64,000 nt of DNA from Eutreptiella sp. 'Long Island Sound 2002' (lineage: Eukaryota; Euglenozoa; Euglenophyceae; Eutreptiales; Eutreptiaceae). Below the pieces are notes generated by a model that saw nothing but the letters and a program-made list of their open reading frames with translations, did not search any database and was not told where the DNA came from. Positions within the stretch are counted from its first letter, which is position 1, and each line of letters opens with the position of its first letter. Shown piece by piece: positions 1 to 10,100 of this stretch. Location: NCBI GenBank assembly GCA_964036045.1, contig OZ038385.1, positions 28,790,853 through 28,854,852 on the forward strand, given 5' to 3'. A program made the translations under genes and the position numbers.

Positions 1-2591
1 TGTTTTGTGTCCCCATTTCACATTCGCCCACTGTTCCACTGTTTGTTGCAGTTCCTGTCATGGCACAAGATGAAGGGTCTTTGCGTTCGTGGGCTGTATT
101 CACATATCACTGAAAAAAAGAGCATTCCAACACTCCAGAACACTGCCCCACGGCTACCACGCAACGGACAGCGCACTTGGTTAGTTCAGCTGACACATGT
201 AAATTGCAGCTGGCAACTGCCACCCCCAAAGGCACCCCAAAATGCCATGACAGTGAATTAACGGCTGCAAGAAATGGGCTCAATTCGCAACCACCGAAAA
301 TGACGCAAGCAACGCCTCCTGTTGTTCTGACAAAGGGGTGTTTACCCGCAATGCCCGCACCACCGTCCTCAACGTGCCGGGCGGGGCGGCAGACACAACG
401 GGCTGATTAATGTACACATGGGCACACATGGGCGTTGCCAGGGGGCTCCAGATATTGAGGTCATGCAAATCCCCGACTCAGCAGCAAAGCCCGCACTCCG
501 GGCGTTGCCCAAGCCTGGGCAAGTGCCCCGCGTTGGGTGGGACATTCTTGGGACACCCGAAATTCCAGAACAGCCACCCCCCCAAGTCCCGTTGGCCAAT
601 AAGCACCCCCCGGCTCACGTCAAGCGGCCCCCAGGCCTCGGCCTCCGGTCACGCCACGCCCATCGTATCTTCGAACTGCTGCAAGAACATGGATGCAAAA
701 GGGGCTCGCGCCGCTCGTGCTGCTATGTTCAATCCAGGCAAGCGAGGCACGAGTGCTGCAACAGACAGAGCCCTCAGTGGGTTACCAAAACCCAAATCCA
801 AAAACCGGTGATTCAGTGCACTCAGAACTGCATATTGGAGGGTTGGGGGCTGTGCATGGTTGGATGTGGGGTGGTTTGGGGGGGAGGAGGGGCGCACCTG
901 TATTTCTGATCGTCGTCATCAATGTTATCCTCCACGCGTTTGACTTCGTTCTCCGCTGATATGGTGATTGAGGATGTCGCCATCTGCATCACTTGCCATG
1001 TGAGTTGGAGCATTTGCAACTAAAAACAAAAAATTGCAGCAAGCTGCAAGCGACTGGGGCTGGGGCATGTGGAATCGTCAACAGCAGTTAAGCTTCTCCT
1101 TGCTGTTTTGTTTTGTTTTCTGTTTCTCTCAAGGGGTGCACTCCAGCTGATCACGGCGTCTCGATCCTTCTGAGTTGGTTGCCTATTTGGCATATCTCCT
1201 TGGGGCAGCATCTGCCTTGGTCCCATGGGTGCTGCCTGCTGAGTAGTTGTCCTCGGCTAATCTCACACCTCTGCCTGTCACTTATGGGGCCTCGCAACCC
1301 TCGCAGACAAAACTGCGGACGAGGCTGAAAGCAGGATTTGGACCGGAAAATCCGACTTTCCAGCCGCCCTACACAAAAAGGTAACACCATAACACAGCAC
1401 CACACCAATAGGGTCCGGTCCAGCTTTCCCGACTTTGAACACACAACGTCAGCCATAACGCCTCACGTCCGCTGGGCATACTTGTTGGACCATGTATTCT
1501 GCCAGCTCTTGAATTAGTTGGGCCGATTGTTCCAGTGACATTCGATCCGAGTCCTGAGGTCCGTGCTTCGCAAAGATTGCATCCACCTGTGCGAGGATGA
1601 CGCGACCGTGAAAGGCAACTTGCACGATTGCCCAAGCAATTCCGGTCGATCACTGCACTGCATCAGCATCCCCACCTCATCACTTCACTGGTGATTGTAT
1701 GTTCGGGTCTCCGTCAAGAGTTTCGCCACCTTGGCCCCCATTTTGGTTTACACCGAATGAAAACCTGCCAGATGACAGTGCGATGCAAACTGCTTTGAGG
1801 GGAGCGACGGCATAACAGCGGATATATTTGTACACAGTGACGCAATCCTCCTCTCATTTCACCCAGTGCCAACACCTCAAACCCCCTTTTCAACTCCCCC
1901 CATGCCCTCAAAACACATTTCACCCAGTGCCAACACCTCAAACACCCATTTCAATTGCCCCCATGCCCAAAGGGGGATGCGCAAGTATTCGACACAACTC
2001 TTGCTAGGCGATGTACCGAATATCGCGCTGAGGTTCGCTTGTCTAAGATTTATACGTGTCTGCTAAGTGTCCCAGCTGCCAAACATCTGTGCCGTACTTG
2101 CCAACAGGATTAATGCAAGCAGTGGGCCACACGCAATTGAAAGGGGTCTACTTGTGACCCGGGGGACCCAGAGGAAGATGGGAATACCCATATCGACGGG
2201 ATCCCTGTTTGCAACACAGTGTGCACCCTGTGTTCCTGTAACTTGAGGCACGGATGTTTCAAAACTTCCCCCACCTTCCTCCACGGCTCTCGTCCACATG
2301 CTGGTCGTGTCCTAGTACAGAGAGGCGCCAATTTGCACAGTATGACACAAAAGCGCCCCGTGCAACTCGGTTGAAGGCAAACTCTGCAGTTGAACACCTG
2401 ATTCTCTCGTCTATCTCCTTGAGAGTCGTGGGGGTATTCTTATTCTTATCCTGGTTCTTGTTCCTCTGAGAAACAAAGGCGGCTGTTGTGTGCTTGAGGC
2501 CTCTACACATTCCCCCTCCGAAAATGCAGTCCAGGGCAGGGCACACCAGATCCCTCTTGGTTTCGTCAATTTCATTGACTCGACTACGCAG
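1..2591. other. Unassigned non-coding stretch
   Basis: No reading frame here has a recognisable domain or length above what chance gives. The only structure I see is the short tandem duplication listed at 1855-1976. It may be decayed repeat or flanking DNA. Confidence 0.5.
1855..1976. repeat. 61-bp tandem duplication (2 copies)
   Basis: Two adjacent copies starting with CATTTCACCCAGTGCCAACA, period 61 bp, with a few differences between copies (for example CCCCCTTTT against CACCCATTT). It looks like a local slippage or unequal-exchange duplication. Confidence 0.85.
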
Positions 2592-3200
2592 CTATCCAGG
2601 ACAAACGCGGCAACAGTTTGTTCGCCTGCGGTCAGCCCTGGAGCGGCAGCATGGTACTTCACGTATCCATTGGTCGGCTGCAAGTAAATTTGACAACTGC
2701 AGGGCAAGATAACCGTTGAAAACCCATGGCCTACCGGCTTGCGGTTCAGCAGGCAGAAGTCCTTTCAAATTGTAAATTAATTGGCAGGTGAGCGTGATTT
2801 CCAAATATCCCTGACCCTCCAGTTCGCTTTCCTGAGCGTCCAAGTCAGTAATCGCAATATCTGGCACGTGCAACTCCACATAATAATGGTACGCGTGAAA
2901 ATGCCACATGCTCCGAAACTCCAAATATCCCTGACCCTCCAGTTCGCTTTCCTGAGCGTCCAAGTCAGTAATCGCAATATCTGGCACGTGCAACTCCACA
3001 TAATAATGGTACGCGTGAAAATGCCACATGCTCCGAAACTCCAAATATCCCTGACCCTCCAGTTCGCTTTCCTGAGCGTCCAAGTCAGTAATCGCAATAT
3101 CTGGCACGTGCAACTCCACATAATAATGGTACGCGTGAAAATGCCACATGCTCCGAAACTGACCATCAATGTGTTCGATTTCCTGTATAAAATTGCGCAT
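2592..3200 (-). CDS. Hypothetical ORF containing a triplicated 40-residue unit
   Basis: An open frame of about 202 codons on the minus strand. Most of it is three identical 40-residue units, each starting FRSMWHFHAYHYY and containing an acidic LDAQESELEGQGYLE segment. The DNA unit is 120 bp, a multiple of three, so duplication keeps the frame. I recognise no family. Two other frames through the same repeat are also open (one on each strand), so the open frame may only reflect repeat composition. It could be one exon of a larger gene. The start codon is uncertain. Confidence 0.22.
   Translation of the reverse strand: MRNFIQEIEHIDGQFRSMWHFHAYHYYVELHVPDIAITDLDAQESELEGQGYLEFRSMWHFHAYHYYVELHVPDIAITDLDAQESELEGQGYLEFRSMWHFHAYHYYVELHVPDIAITDLDAQESELEGQGYLEITLTCQLIYNLKGLLPAEPQAGRPWVFNGYLALQLSNLLAADQWIREVPCCRSRADRRRTNCCRVCPG
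2801..3160. repeat. Perfect 3 x 120-bp tandem repeat
   Basis: Units begin at 2801, 2921 and 3041 with CCAAATATCCCTGACCCTCC and end with CTCCGAAACT. By eye all three are identical over 120 bp, so the triplication is very recent or is kept uniform. Sequence on either side is not part of the repeat. Confidence 0.97.
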
Positions 3201-3442
3201 TTCACTGCATCCCCGGGCCGCGGCTAGCCTACAGATCCCGCAATGCCAGAAAATTAGAGGAAAAAAACCTTAATGTGAACGATTCGTTTTACGATAGCTT
3301 TTCAACGATGGTTCATTATGTTTGTAGCCGGGGATACGTTTCGGATCAGTTTCGTGGCTGTTTAGTAGTGGCTCTGGGGGAGCCGTAAGGGAGGCTCCCA
3401 TGGATACTTGCTTTTGAATGCATGAATCGCTCCTGTACTCCC

Positions 3443-5662
3443 CTAGCCGATTCCTCCCCCAAAATTTTCAGGTCCCAGGGCAGTTGGCTCCTCAGGAGCC
3501 GTAGGGGAGTGGCTCCCTAGGAGCCGTAGTAGGGGAGCTGGCTCCCTAGGAGCCGCAGGGGATAGGCTCCCCAGGAGCTGGAGCCGGGGAGGCTCCTGCC
3601 AGGGGAGCCGATTTACCACCCACCTGCCATCTTCCTCGGTCAGCCCCTTTGGCCACTTCTGCCCGTCGTCAGGGTCGGTCACAGCCCTATACTCGGCCGC
3701 AAAGGCCTCAGACTTGGCGTAGTCGTCGGTCCAGTCGTCCTGGAGGCAAGACTCCGGGAAGAGGTTCTTGTCGGACTCAGCTCCATCAGGGGCGAGTACT
3801 CTGACCGCTCTGCTCACCCTCGACGCGAGGGGGGCATCCGCAGCCATGACGACGAAGCATTTTGCACCCTCCTCCTCCATCAGGCACTCCATCTCGATGA
3901 TCCTCTTGGCTTCAGCGGTCTCAGCCTCATCGCCATGGGCAGAGATGTCCTGCATGCCCTTGCTGGCGGGATAGGCCCACCTACTGAGACAGTCCGCCAC
4001 GGTGTTATCCTTTCCAGGAATATAAACAACCGTAAGGTCGAACTTGGCCAAGGTCTCGTGCCATCTAGCCCGTCGGGAGGCGGGACCTGAGGGGGTGTCC
4101 ACGTGCTCCTTGTGCCACGACTGCAGACTCTGATGGTCGGTGCAGACGGTGACGGGATGGAGGGCTATGTACCCAGCCCATTTCCTGAGAGCCATGACGA
4201 TGGCATACGCCTCCTTTTCACGGGGCGTCCACGTCCGTCTCTGGCCTTCCGCCAGGACTCGGCTCCAGAAGGCCACGGGCACGTGCCTCCCGTCGTCAAG
4301 CACTTGTTCCAACACAGCGCCAATGGCGTAGTCGGAAGCGTCGGTGCGCAGGACGAACCCTCGGTCGGGATCCACGAGGTGCAGACCCACTGCGGATAGC
4401 AGCGCCTGCTTCATCCCCTCAAAGGCACGGTCGGACTCTTCAGTCCAGACCAGAGCCTTCTTGGACCCCTTCTTGGTCTCCTCTCGGTTGCCCTTGAGCA
4501 TGGTCGTCATGGGGGCTGCATACTCGGCATACATTTTGATATACCCCGAGTAGTAATTGCAGAACCCCAGATACGCCCGTAGCTCAGGGACCGTTTTGAG
4601 CTTTTCCCAGTGCTCAATCGCAGCCACCTTGCCAGGTATGGGCTTTCGCTGCCCGTTCCCGGCTACGTGGTCAGCGAAGACCACCTCGCTTACCGCAATG
4701 GTGGCCTTGTCACTGCTGCCCGTGAGTTTGTGCCGAACCAGAAGGTCGTGTGCCTCCAGGAGCTCCTCGTAGCTCATACTGGGGTCCCCGGACGCGATGA
4801 TCACGTCGTCCACGAAGGGGTCCGCACAGTCGCGCACCGGCTCAAGCAGGTTCTCCAGCATCCGCTGAAAAGCCGCATTGCTTTTGGTAACGCCCATGGG
4901 CATCACCTTCCACTGGAGAGGTCCAAGTGGGGTGCTCATGGCTGTGCAGGCACGGGACTCCTCGGCGAGAGGCATCTGATGATAACCATGTTTCAGGTCA
5001 ATCACCGTGAAGATCCTCCGCCGGTGTTGCTTTTGCAGCATGTCCTCAATGAGGGGCAGCGTATAGCTGTCGTGCTGCGTTTGGGCGTTCAGGCCGCGGT
5101 AGTCGACCACGAGCCGCCACTCACCGGCAACCTTCTTGGGGACGACGAAGCACGGAGAGGCCCATTCGGAGTGGCACGGCTCGAGCCAGCCTCTCTGGAT
5201 GAAGTCACGGAGGATCTTCTCCATGGCCTTCTTCCTCTCGCCCCTCAGGGCAAAGTCCCGGTGCCGATACACACGGGGGTCCTGCTTCAGTCGTATCTTG
5301 GCCTCGCCATACGGTCCACGCACCGGTGGGGGGAACACAGGTTTTCCGCTGAAGAAGGTCTCGCCATACTTCTGCTTCAGCCTGGCCCTCAACGCCTGGA
5401 TCTTGGGGCAGTCATCGGACTCCGCCTTGGCTTTTCCGGGCACTTGAACCACGGAGCTTACTTGAGGGGTAGCTACTCCGCTCGCTTTCGGCTCAGGTGG
5501 TCTTCCCAGGTGGCCCAAAGGGCCATCTCTGGTCTTGCCTCGGAACAGATCGCCGTAGGTGGGTGGGTTACCGCCAGGCGGCTCGTCTTGGCTGGACATG
5601 TGATCCAGCACCCTCTGTACGAAGGTATTCCCGTCATAGGAACCGGAGACGATTGAGTCCAC
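3443..5662 (-). CDS. pol: Element A reverse transcriptase and RNase H (3' truncated pol)
   Basis: RT copies element RNA into DNA and RNase H removes the RNA strand. Seen in order: WRLVVDYRGLNAQTQ, FTVIDLKHGYHQMPL, WKVMPMGV, and the catalytic block DPFVDDVIIASG at about residue 282 (FVDD in place of YVDD). RNase H follows from RTDASDYAIGAVL (about 437) through EKEAYAIV to VCTDHQSLQSW (about 505) and DCLSRWAYPAS. Homology to E stops at about residue 684, before the integrase HHCC finger. The last 56 or so residues (Pro/Leu-rich) are read from the GGCTCC array and are not native. The first codon here is GTG, so the frame is reached from upstream. Confidence 0.9.
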   Translation of the reverse strand: MDSIVSGSYDGNTFVQRVLDHMSSQDEPPGGNPPTYGDLFRGKTRDGPLGHLGRPPEPKASGVATPQVSSVVQVPGKAKAESDDCPKIQALRARLKQKYGETFFSGKPVFPPPVRGPYGEAKIRLKQDPRVYRHRDFALRGERKKAMEKILRDFIQRGWLEPCHSEWASPCFVVPKKVAGEWRLVVDYRGLNAQTQHDSYTLPLIEDMLQKQHRRRIFTVIDLKHGYHQMPLAEESRACTAMSTPLGPLQWKVMPMGVTKSNAAFQRMLENLLEPVRDCADPFVDDVIIASGDPSMSYEELLEAHDLLVRHKLTGSSDKATIAVSEVVFADHVAGNGQRKPIPGKVAAIEHWEKLKTVPELRAYLGFCNYYSGYIKMYAEYAAPMTTMLKGNREETKKGSKKALVWTEESDRAFEGMKQALLSAVGLHLVDPDRGFVLRTDASDYAIGAVLEQVLDDGRHVPVAFWSRVLAEGQRRTWTPREKEAYAIVMALRKWAGYIALHPVTVCTDHQSLQSWHKEHVDTPSGPASRRARWHETLAKFDLTVVYIPGKDNTVADCLSRWAYPASKGMQDISAHGDEAETAEAKRIIEMECLMEEEGAKCFVVMAADAPLASRVSRAVRVLAPDGAESDKNLFPESCLQDDWTDDYAKSEAFAAEYRAVTDPDDGQKWPKGLTEEDGRWVVNRLPWQEPPRLQLLGSLSPAAPREPAPLLRLLGSHSPTAPEEPTALGPENFGGGIG
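3484..3612. repeat. GGCTCC/GGAGCC short-palindrome array
   Basis: Four closely spaced palindromes of the form GGCTCC-NNN-GGAGC(C/T) (for example GGCTCCTCAGGAGCC and two GGCTCCCTAGGAGCC), linked by GTAGGGGA-like spacers. Similar half-sites lie at about 3371-3402. Recognisable element A pol homology stops where this array starts. Confidence 0.8.
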
Positions 5663-5707
5663 TTCCCACCAGGCTTTGTCCTGGCCTTTGCCCTCACGCT
5701 AGTTTCC

Positions 5708-6397
5708 CTAGTCGTGAAAGGGCTGATCCATATACCCCTGAACCAGATCCCATTCCTCTTCAGTGAGGGGGTCTTCCGAATCCGATTCTTCGATGTCAAC
5801 AGGGGGAACCGCAAAGCATTGCCGCCAGGGCTCTGCTATGATGCGGTTGACACACACGAAGTCCGTGGCGTCGGCCTGATCAAGGCCCCCATCCACATAG
5901 TGGAATTCCGTTGGCCATCTCTGGGGTGGCATGGGCTGTCCCTTAGCGTCCTGATAGACACTCTCTCCAGCCGGTAGGACGACCTTGTTTAAGGTCATGT
6001 TGGTCAATGAGGCTACCCAATGTCGGGTACTTTCCTCCTCGGTGCATCCCAAAGGAACAACCAGCACTGCCTTGGAGCGGTCCTTGCGAATCTTCGCTAT
6101 CGCTCTCGGAATGTCCCAACGGGGGCAATGGATCCACATCAATCCCTGATGCGGACCCCAGTGCTTCTTCCACGCGGAGTCCTGTGCGCTCCAGTACTTC
6201 TCACACACCCGCAGATGGGCGGAGGTTTCTGAAGAGAATGCATCCAGGGCCAGATCCGAAGCCCCCAGGTCCGCGACCACTCGGCTCGCCACTTCCGGCC
6301 TTACGCCGTACTCCTGGTTTGCTGGCCCAGTTGGCTCAGTGCCCAGTGCGGCTACTTCGAGCTGATCGCGTTCGGGGTGGATCCATCGGCATTCCAC
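5708..6397 (-). CDS. Element A Dam-like domain between PR and RT
   Basis: The domain starts at YGVRPEVASRVVADLGA, continues with DAFSSETSAHLRVC and a W-rich stretch, then LMWIHCPRWDIPRAIAKI, then a hydrophobic strand (KAVLVVPLG) and ends near FHYVDGG. This is the layout of the Dam-like domain of DIRS elements. The position of the catalytic NPPF-type motif reads HCPRW, so methyltransferase chemistry is unlikely here. An acidic tail (EESDSEDPLTEEEWD) leads to RT. Two in-frame TAGs (5708-5710 and 5699-5701) lie between this ORF and RT, which is in the same frame. Confidence 0.6.
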   Translation of the reverse strand: MECRWIHPERDQLEVAALGTEPTGPANQEYGVRPEVASRVVADLGASDLALDAFSSETSAHLRVCEKYWSAQDSAWKKHWGPHQGLMWIHCPRWDIPRAIAKIRKDRSKAVLVVPLGCTEEESTRHWVASLTNMTLNKVVLPAGESVYQDAKGQPMPPQRWPTEFHYVDGGLDQADATDFVCVNRIIAEPWRQCFAVPPVDIEESDSEDPLTEEEWDLVQGYMDQPFHD

Positions 6398-7149
6398 ATG
6401 GTGCCCAGGTGACGAAAACCACGAGAGTTGGAGTCCGTCTCCATCATGAAGTCGTACCCGACGATCATGTCCCAGTCCATCTCGGCCTCGTAGAAGCGAC
6501 CGTGCAGGAGGATTTCCTTGCCGAGGTCTGGGCGGCTCAGCTCACGATGGTTCACGAACTGCAGCCCAATGGCCGCTTCCTTCGTGCCTCCCACCATGTA
6601 CTGGCCGTTCGCCACCTTCAGCCTGACAGGTTTCCGACTGTCGGTCAGACACTCTGGTGGAAGTAGGCCAGCCTTGACCAAGCTGACTTGAGCTCCCGTG
6701 TCGACCAACACGTCGAAAACCTTTTCCACTTCCCCGCATAGGGCACGGACCTTAAGATGCAACTGCCGCTCGCGACCGACACGGCGCACGGCGTGCAAAC
6801 TCAGGATCTCCGGCCGTTCCAGAAGCTCAACAAGCGACTGGTGCAGGTCGTGGACAATGGGCTCAGGCTGCCCATCTGCAGCATCCAGCTGCGGTCCGGG
6901 TGATCCTCCGATACTCTCGGATAGATCCTGTAGTACATCAAACACATTCTTGGTCGCGAAGGACGAACGGGTGCAAGGGTTCGTGCCTTCACTTGCCCTC
7001 GGCCCGCCTCCGCGACTGGGCGCCGGACCGGGCCTTCCGCCCGCGGCAGTCCCCTTGTGCTTATCGACTCCCGACTGGGATGGTTCGGCGCTTCCCACGT
7101 CACCATCCTGCGACCGCCCTACCTGGGGCCCTTGGCTGCAGGGGCTCCG
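6352..7149 (-). CDS. Element A aspartic protease
   Basis: This follows gag in frame after the TAG. A retropepsin-like domain carries the active-site motif VLVDTGAQVSL, a flap-like ANGQYMVGGT segment, and the late WDMIVGYDFM motif that corresponds to the hydrophobic-Gly motif of the family. It would cleave the Gag-Pol polyprotein inside particles. The frame then ends at TAG 6352. The homologous reading continues in another frame into the Dam-like domain, so a frameshift lies at about 6352-6390. Compared with element E, about 25 residues are missing after the protease. Confidence 0.82.
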   Translation of the reverse strand, partial: RSPCSQGPQVGRSQDGDVGSAEPSQSGVDKHKGTAAGGRPGPAPSRGGGPRASEGTNPCTRSSFATKNVFDVLQDLSESIGGSPGPQLDAADGQPEPIVHDLHQSLVELLERPEILSLHAVRRVGRERQLHLKVRALCGEVEKVFDVLVDTGAQVSLVKAGLLPPECLTDSRKPVRLKVANGQYMVGGTKEAAIGLQFVNHRELSRPDLGKEILLHGRFYEAEMDWDMIVGYDFMMETDSNSRGFRHLGTMWNADGSTPNAISSK

Positions 7150-7152
7150 CTA
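7150..7152 (-). promoter_or_regulatory. Element A gag-pol UAG, probable readthrough codon
   Basis: Gag and protease are in the same frame and separated only by this TAG, in the context GCC CCC TAG CGG AGC CCC. The downstream frame has no ATG before the protease active site. Elements C and E have the same arrangement and the same TAG-NGG-AGC-C context. Confidence 0.7.
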
Positions 7153-10100
7153 GGGGGCGTCGGTTGTGGAAGAGGGGGTGTTCTCCTCGGCCTCAACGTC
7201 GTTGACGCCCTTCTTCCTCCTCTCACTACGAGTAGGCTTCTTGTCCTTGTCCTTGTTCTGGTTGTTCTGGTTGTTCTCCTTGTTCTTGTTGTCCGACCTG
7301 GGGACCCAGTTCCGCTTGATCTCCTGGATCTCCTTGGTCAACTCGGTCCCCTGCGACACCAGCTTGGAGAGCTCGTCCCTGTCCACCTCCACCTTGGCTT
7401 CCCAGATACCCGCGGGCGCACGCTTCTTCGACCCGTGCGCCTTCTTGTAAGCCTCCGTGTCGGCTTTGTGGACGGGGCATGTTCGGTGGTCATGGTTGAA
7501 GCCTCGCTTCCTCCCATAACACACGAAACAGCCCTGAGGGTGAGCTCGTATGAACTCCCCAAAGGACAGCGGAGGGTCGCCAATGCGGCGAGGGTCCCTC
7601 TTCTCCCGCTTCCTCCAACCCTGCTGCAGGGGCTTCCAGTTTCCCGGTTTGCTCCCTGCGCTCAGGTTTCTGGCCACGAAGGCACAAACGGCAACCTCGG
7701 CGGGCTCATCGTCGTCGTCATCGTCGACGAGAGTCTCATCGCCGCCGGCTCCCGCTGGGTCCATGGCAGCTTCCCCGCCAGGTCCCTCGCCAACGTAGTT
7801 GACGTCGCGGTCGCCGGACCTCAACCCGCGGGTGTGGTGGAGGTTTCGGTACTCCTTGAGTACTTCCTCGCCAACCCACTCCAGGATCTCGTCGCAGCTC
7901 ATCCGCGCCGGGATGGGCTGCAGACGGATGGTCTGGCCGCTCAACTCACACTCGTCAAGGCGCCACATCGCGGTCTTCTCGCGATCGCCCGAGACGGTGA
8001 TGAGAAGAGCGTTCCGCAGGGAGTGCCGTTTGACATCCCGGGAGACGTTCTTCTTCGTCCAAGCCACCACGTTCGTATGATACTCTTTGGGGAGCATCAT
8101 CTTGACCGTGTGGTCGGACTTGGCCCGCTTGGATTCCTCCTTGGTGACCCTCTTGATCCATGCCTCCGGCAGCATGGAGAGCAGGCGAGCCTGCTCGTCA
8201 CCCTCGTTCCAATCCTCCACGTTTCGGCGGAAGAGGGTGTATTTCCCTCGGAAGTCTCGCCAATCTCGTAGGCGGATCTCCCGTCGATCATGGTCAAGCT
8301 TGATGGACTTCCAGCGCTTGGCAGCCACCTGCGGAGCGTCCACCCGCTCCTGCTCGTTGAGCCACTTCTTGGCTTCCTTGAGGGTCTTGATTCTCCCCTC
8401 CTTGGTCGCCACGAAGTATAGCTCGCCGAGCACTTCCGGCAGGCGGTACCTGAACCGTTTGAAGACATATCTCTCCGCATCCGCGGGAGGCAGGTCTTCA
8501 GTGACGGTCAGCCCCCAATCGTCCAGCTTCTCCAGGAAGCGGTCGAGGTTGAGGGGGTTGCCGTCGTACATGGGGGGCTTGATGTCCTTCAAGTCTTCCC
8601 ACACGGCGGCGTCCGCGGCCTTAGAGACCATGAACGCCGGCCGCGAGGTCGACCGAGGTTCCCATCGGCCTCGCCCACGGACTCCCACGGCCGCCACGTC
8701 CATCTCCTCCATGGAATCCCTGTGGCTACGCCGCGGTTCCTCCATGTACCCTAACCTGGTCCGTACTGCGTCCATGTACGCATCCTCATCACGGCGCTGG
8801 CGGCTGCGTTCAGCGGCCTCCCGTCGTACACCACGCGGCGGGCTGATGTCGAACTCCTCCAGGTCCAGGTCCAGGTCCTCACCTTCGCCGACATCCCATT
8901 CCACGTCTCCTCTGGGGACCTCATCCCTGAGTCCACCATAACGTCCACCAGCCATTGGGATTGGCTCCAGGGCTGGTGCGGGGCGCCGGGGGCGTACCGG
9001 TGTCCGCGGTGGAGCACGGCGGTTGCGGTACTCCGCGCTGAGCCACTCATCACGCCACTCCTCACTGCCACTGCCGGGCGGCACGCGCTCGTTGCGGCGG
9101 CCCGCGCTGCGGTGAGAGGGGGCGGTGAGAGAGGGGGCACTGGCGCTGGGGCGACTCCTGGGGGCTCCGCCGGGGGCGTGGGGTCTGCCTGGACCTGGTC
9201 CGGGTCCCCAGCCGTCGTCCGACGAGCCAGACTCCAGGGGTGGGTGGTCGCTGCCGACGCTCCCAGGGGCTTCCAGCGCGTCCAGCCTCTGCTGCAGGCC
9301 GCTGACGACGTTGGTCAGCGACTTGGTCTCGGCCCTGGCGATGTCCAGCTCCTTCTGCGCGCGCGCGGCGACCCTGGAGATGCGAGCCATCTCGCCCTTG
9401 CCCGTGTCTACCTCCAGCTCGAGCAACTGGACTCTCCTGCGGAGGTAGACAATCCACCGCCAGGTGGTATCCGGGTCGCCATTCCCTGGTGGGTCGTCGG
9501 GGTCCCCAGGGGGTCCTCCAGGAGGGCCTCCGCCGGGTCCGCCTGGTCCAGGGGGTCCTCCCCCGCCCGGTGGTCCGCCTCCAGGGGGTCCACTTGGTGG
9601 GCGTCCTCCAGGGGGTCCTGATGGTCCTCCGCCAGGGGGTCCCGGCGGGTCTCCGCCGGGTCGCCTCGGTGGGTCCGAGGATGGGCGCTTCCTCGTGATG
9701 CCGAAGTCCATGTCGTCATCTTCGTCCATGTCGCCCCACCTGGGCGTCTCGGTCACGGAAGACTCCGAGCTCCGGTAGGGAGGAGGGAGGTCCTCATCCT
9801 CACCTTCCGGTTCCATGGGGACGTCTCCGCCGCCTCCGCCCGTCCAAGCCACCACTTGGCGATGTCGGCGGCCTCGTTCATCCCCGTCACTGGCGGTGAA
9901 GAAGGGGTCACTGTCGTGGGGGTGTCCACCCGCTGGCCTCCGCGGCCTCTCGGGGGTCTTCCCCTTGCCCTTCCTCCGTCGATGGGCGGTGTGGCCACTG
10001 CTCCCACTACTGCCCGCGTCCGCCTCATCCAGCGTCATCCTGGAGGAGGCGTCCCCTTCGAAAAGCTTTCGAAGGGTCACCACTCGTGATCCTCTCGGGG

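Noticed and set aside
4610-5656. 348-codon plus-strand frame
   Set aside because: Antisense shadow of element A RT.
7057-8271. 404-codon plus-strand frame
   Set aside because: Antisense of element A gag C-terminus and the protease start; Leu/Val repeats come from the reverse of Asp/Lys-rich codons.
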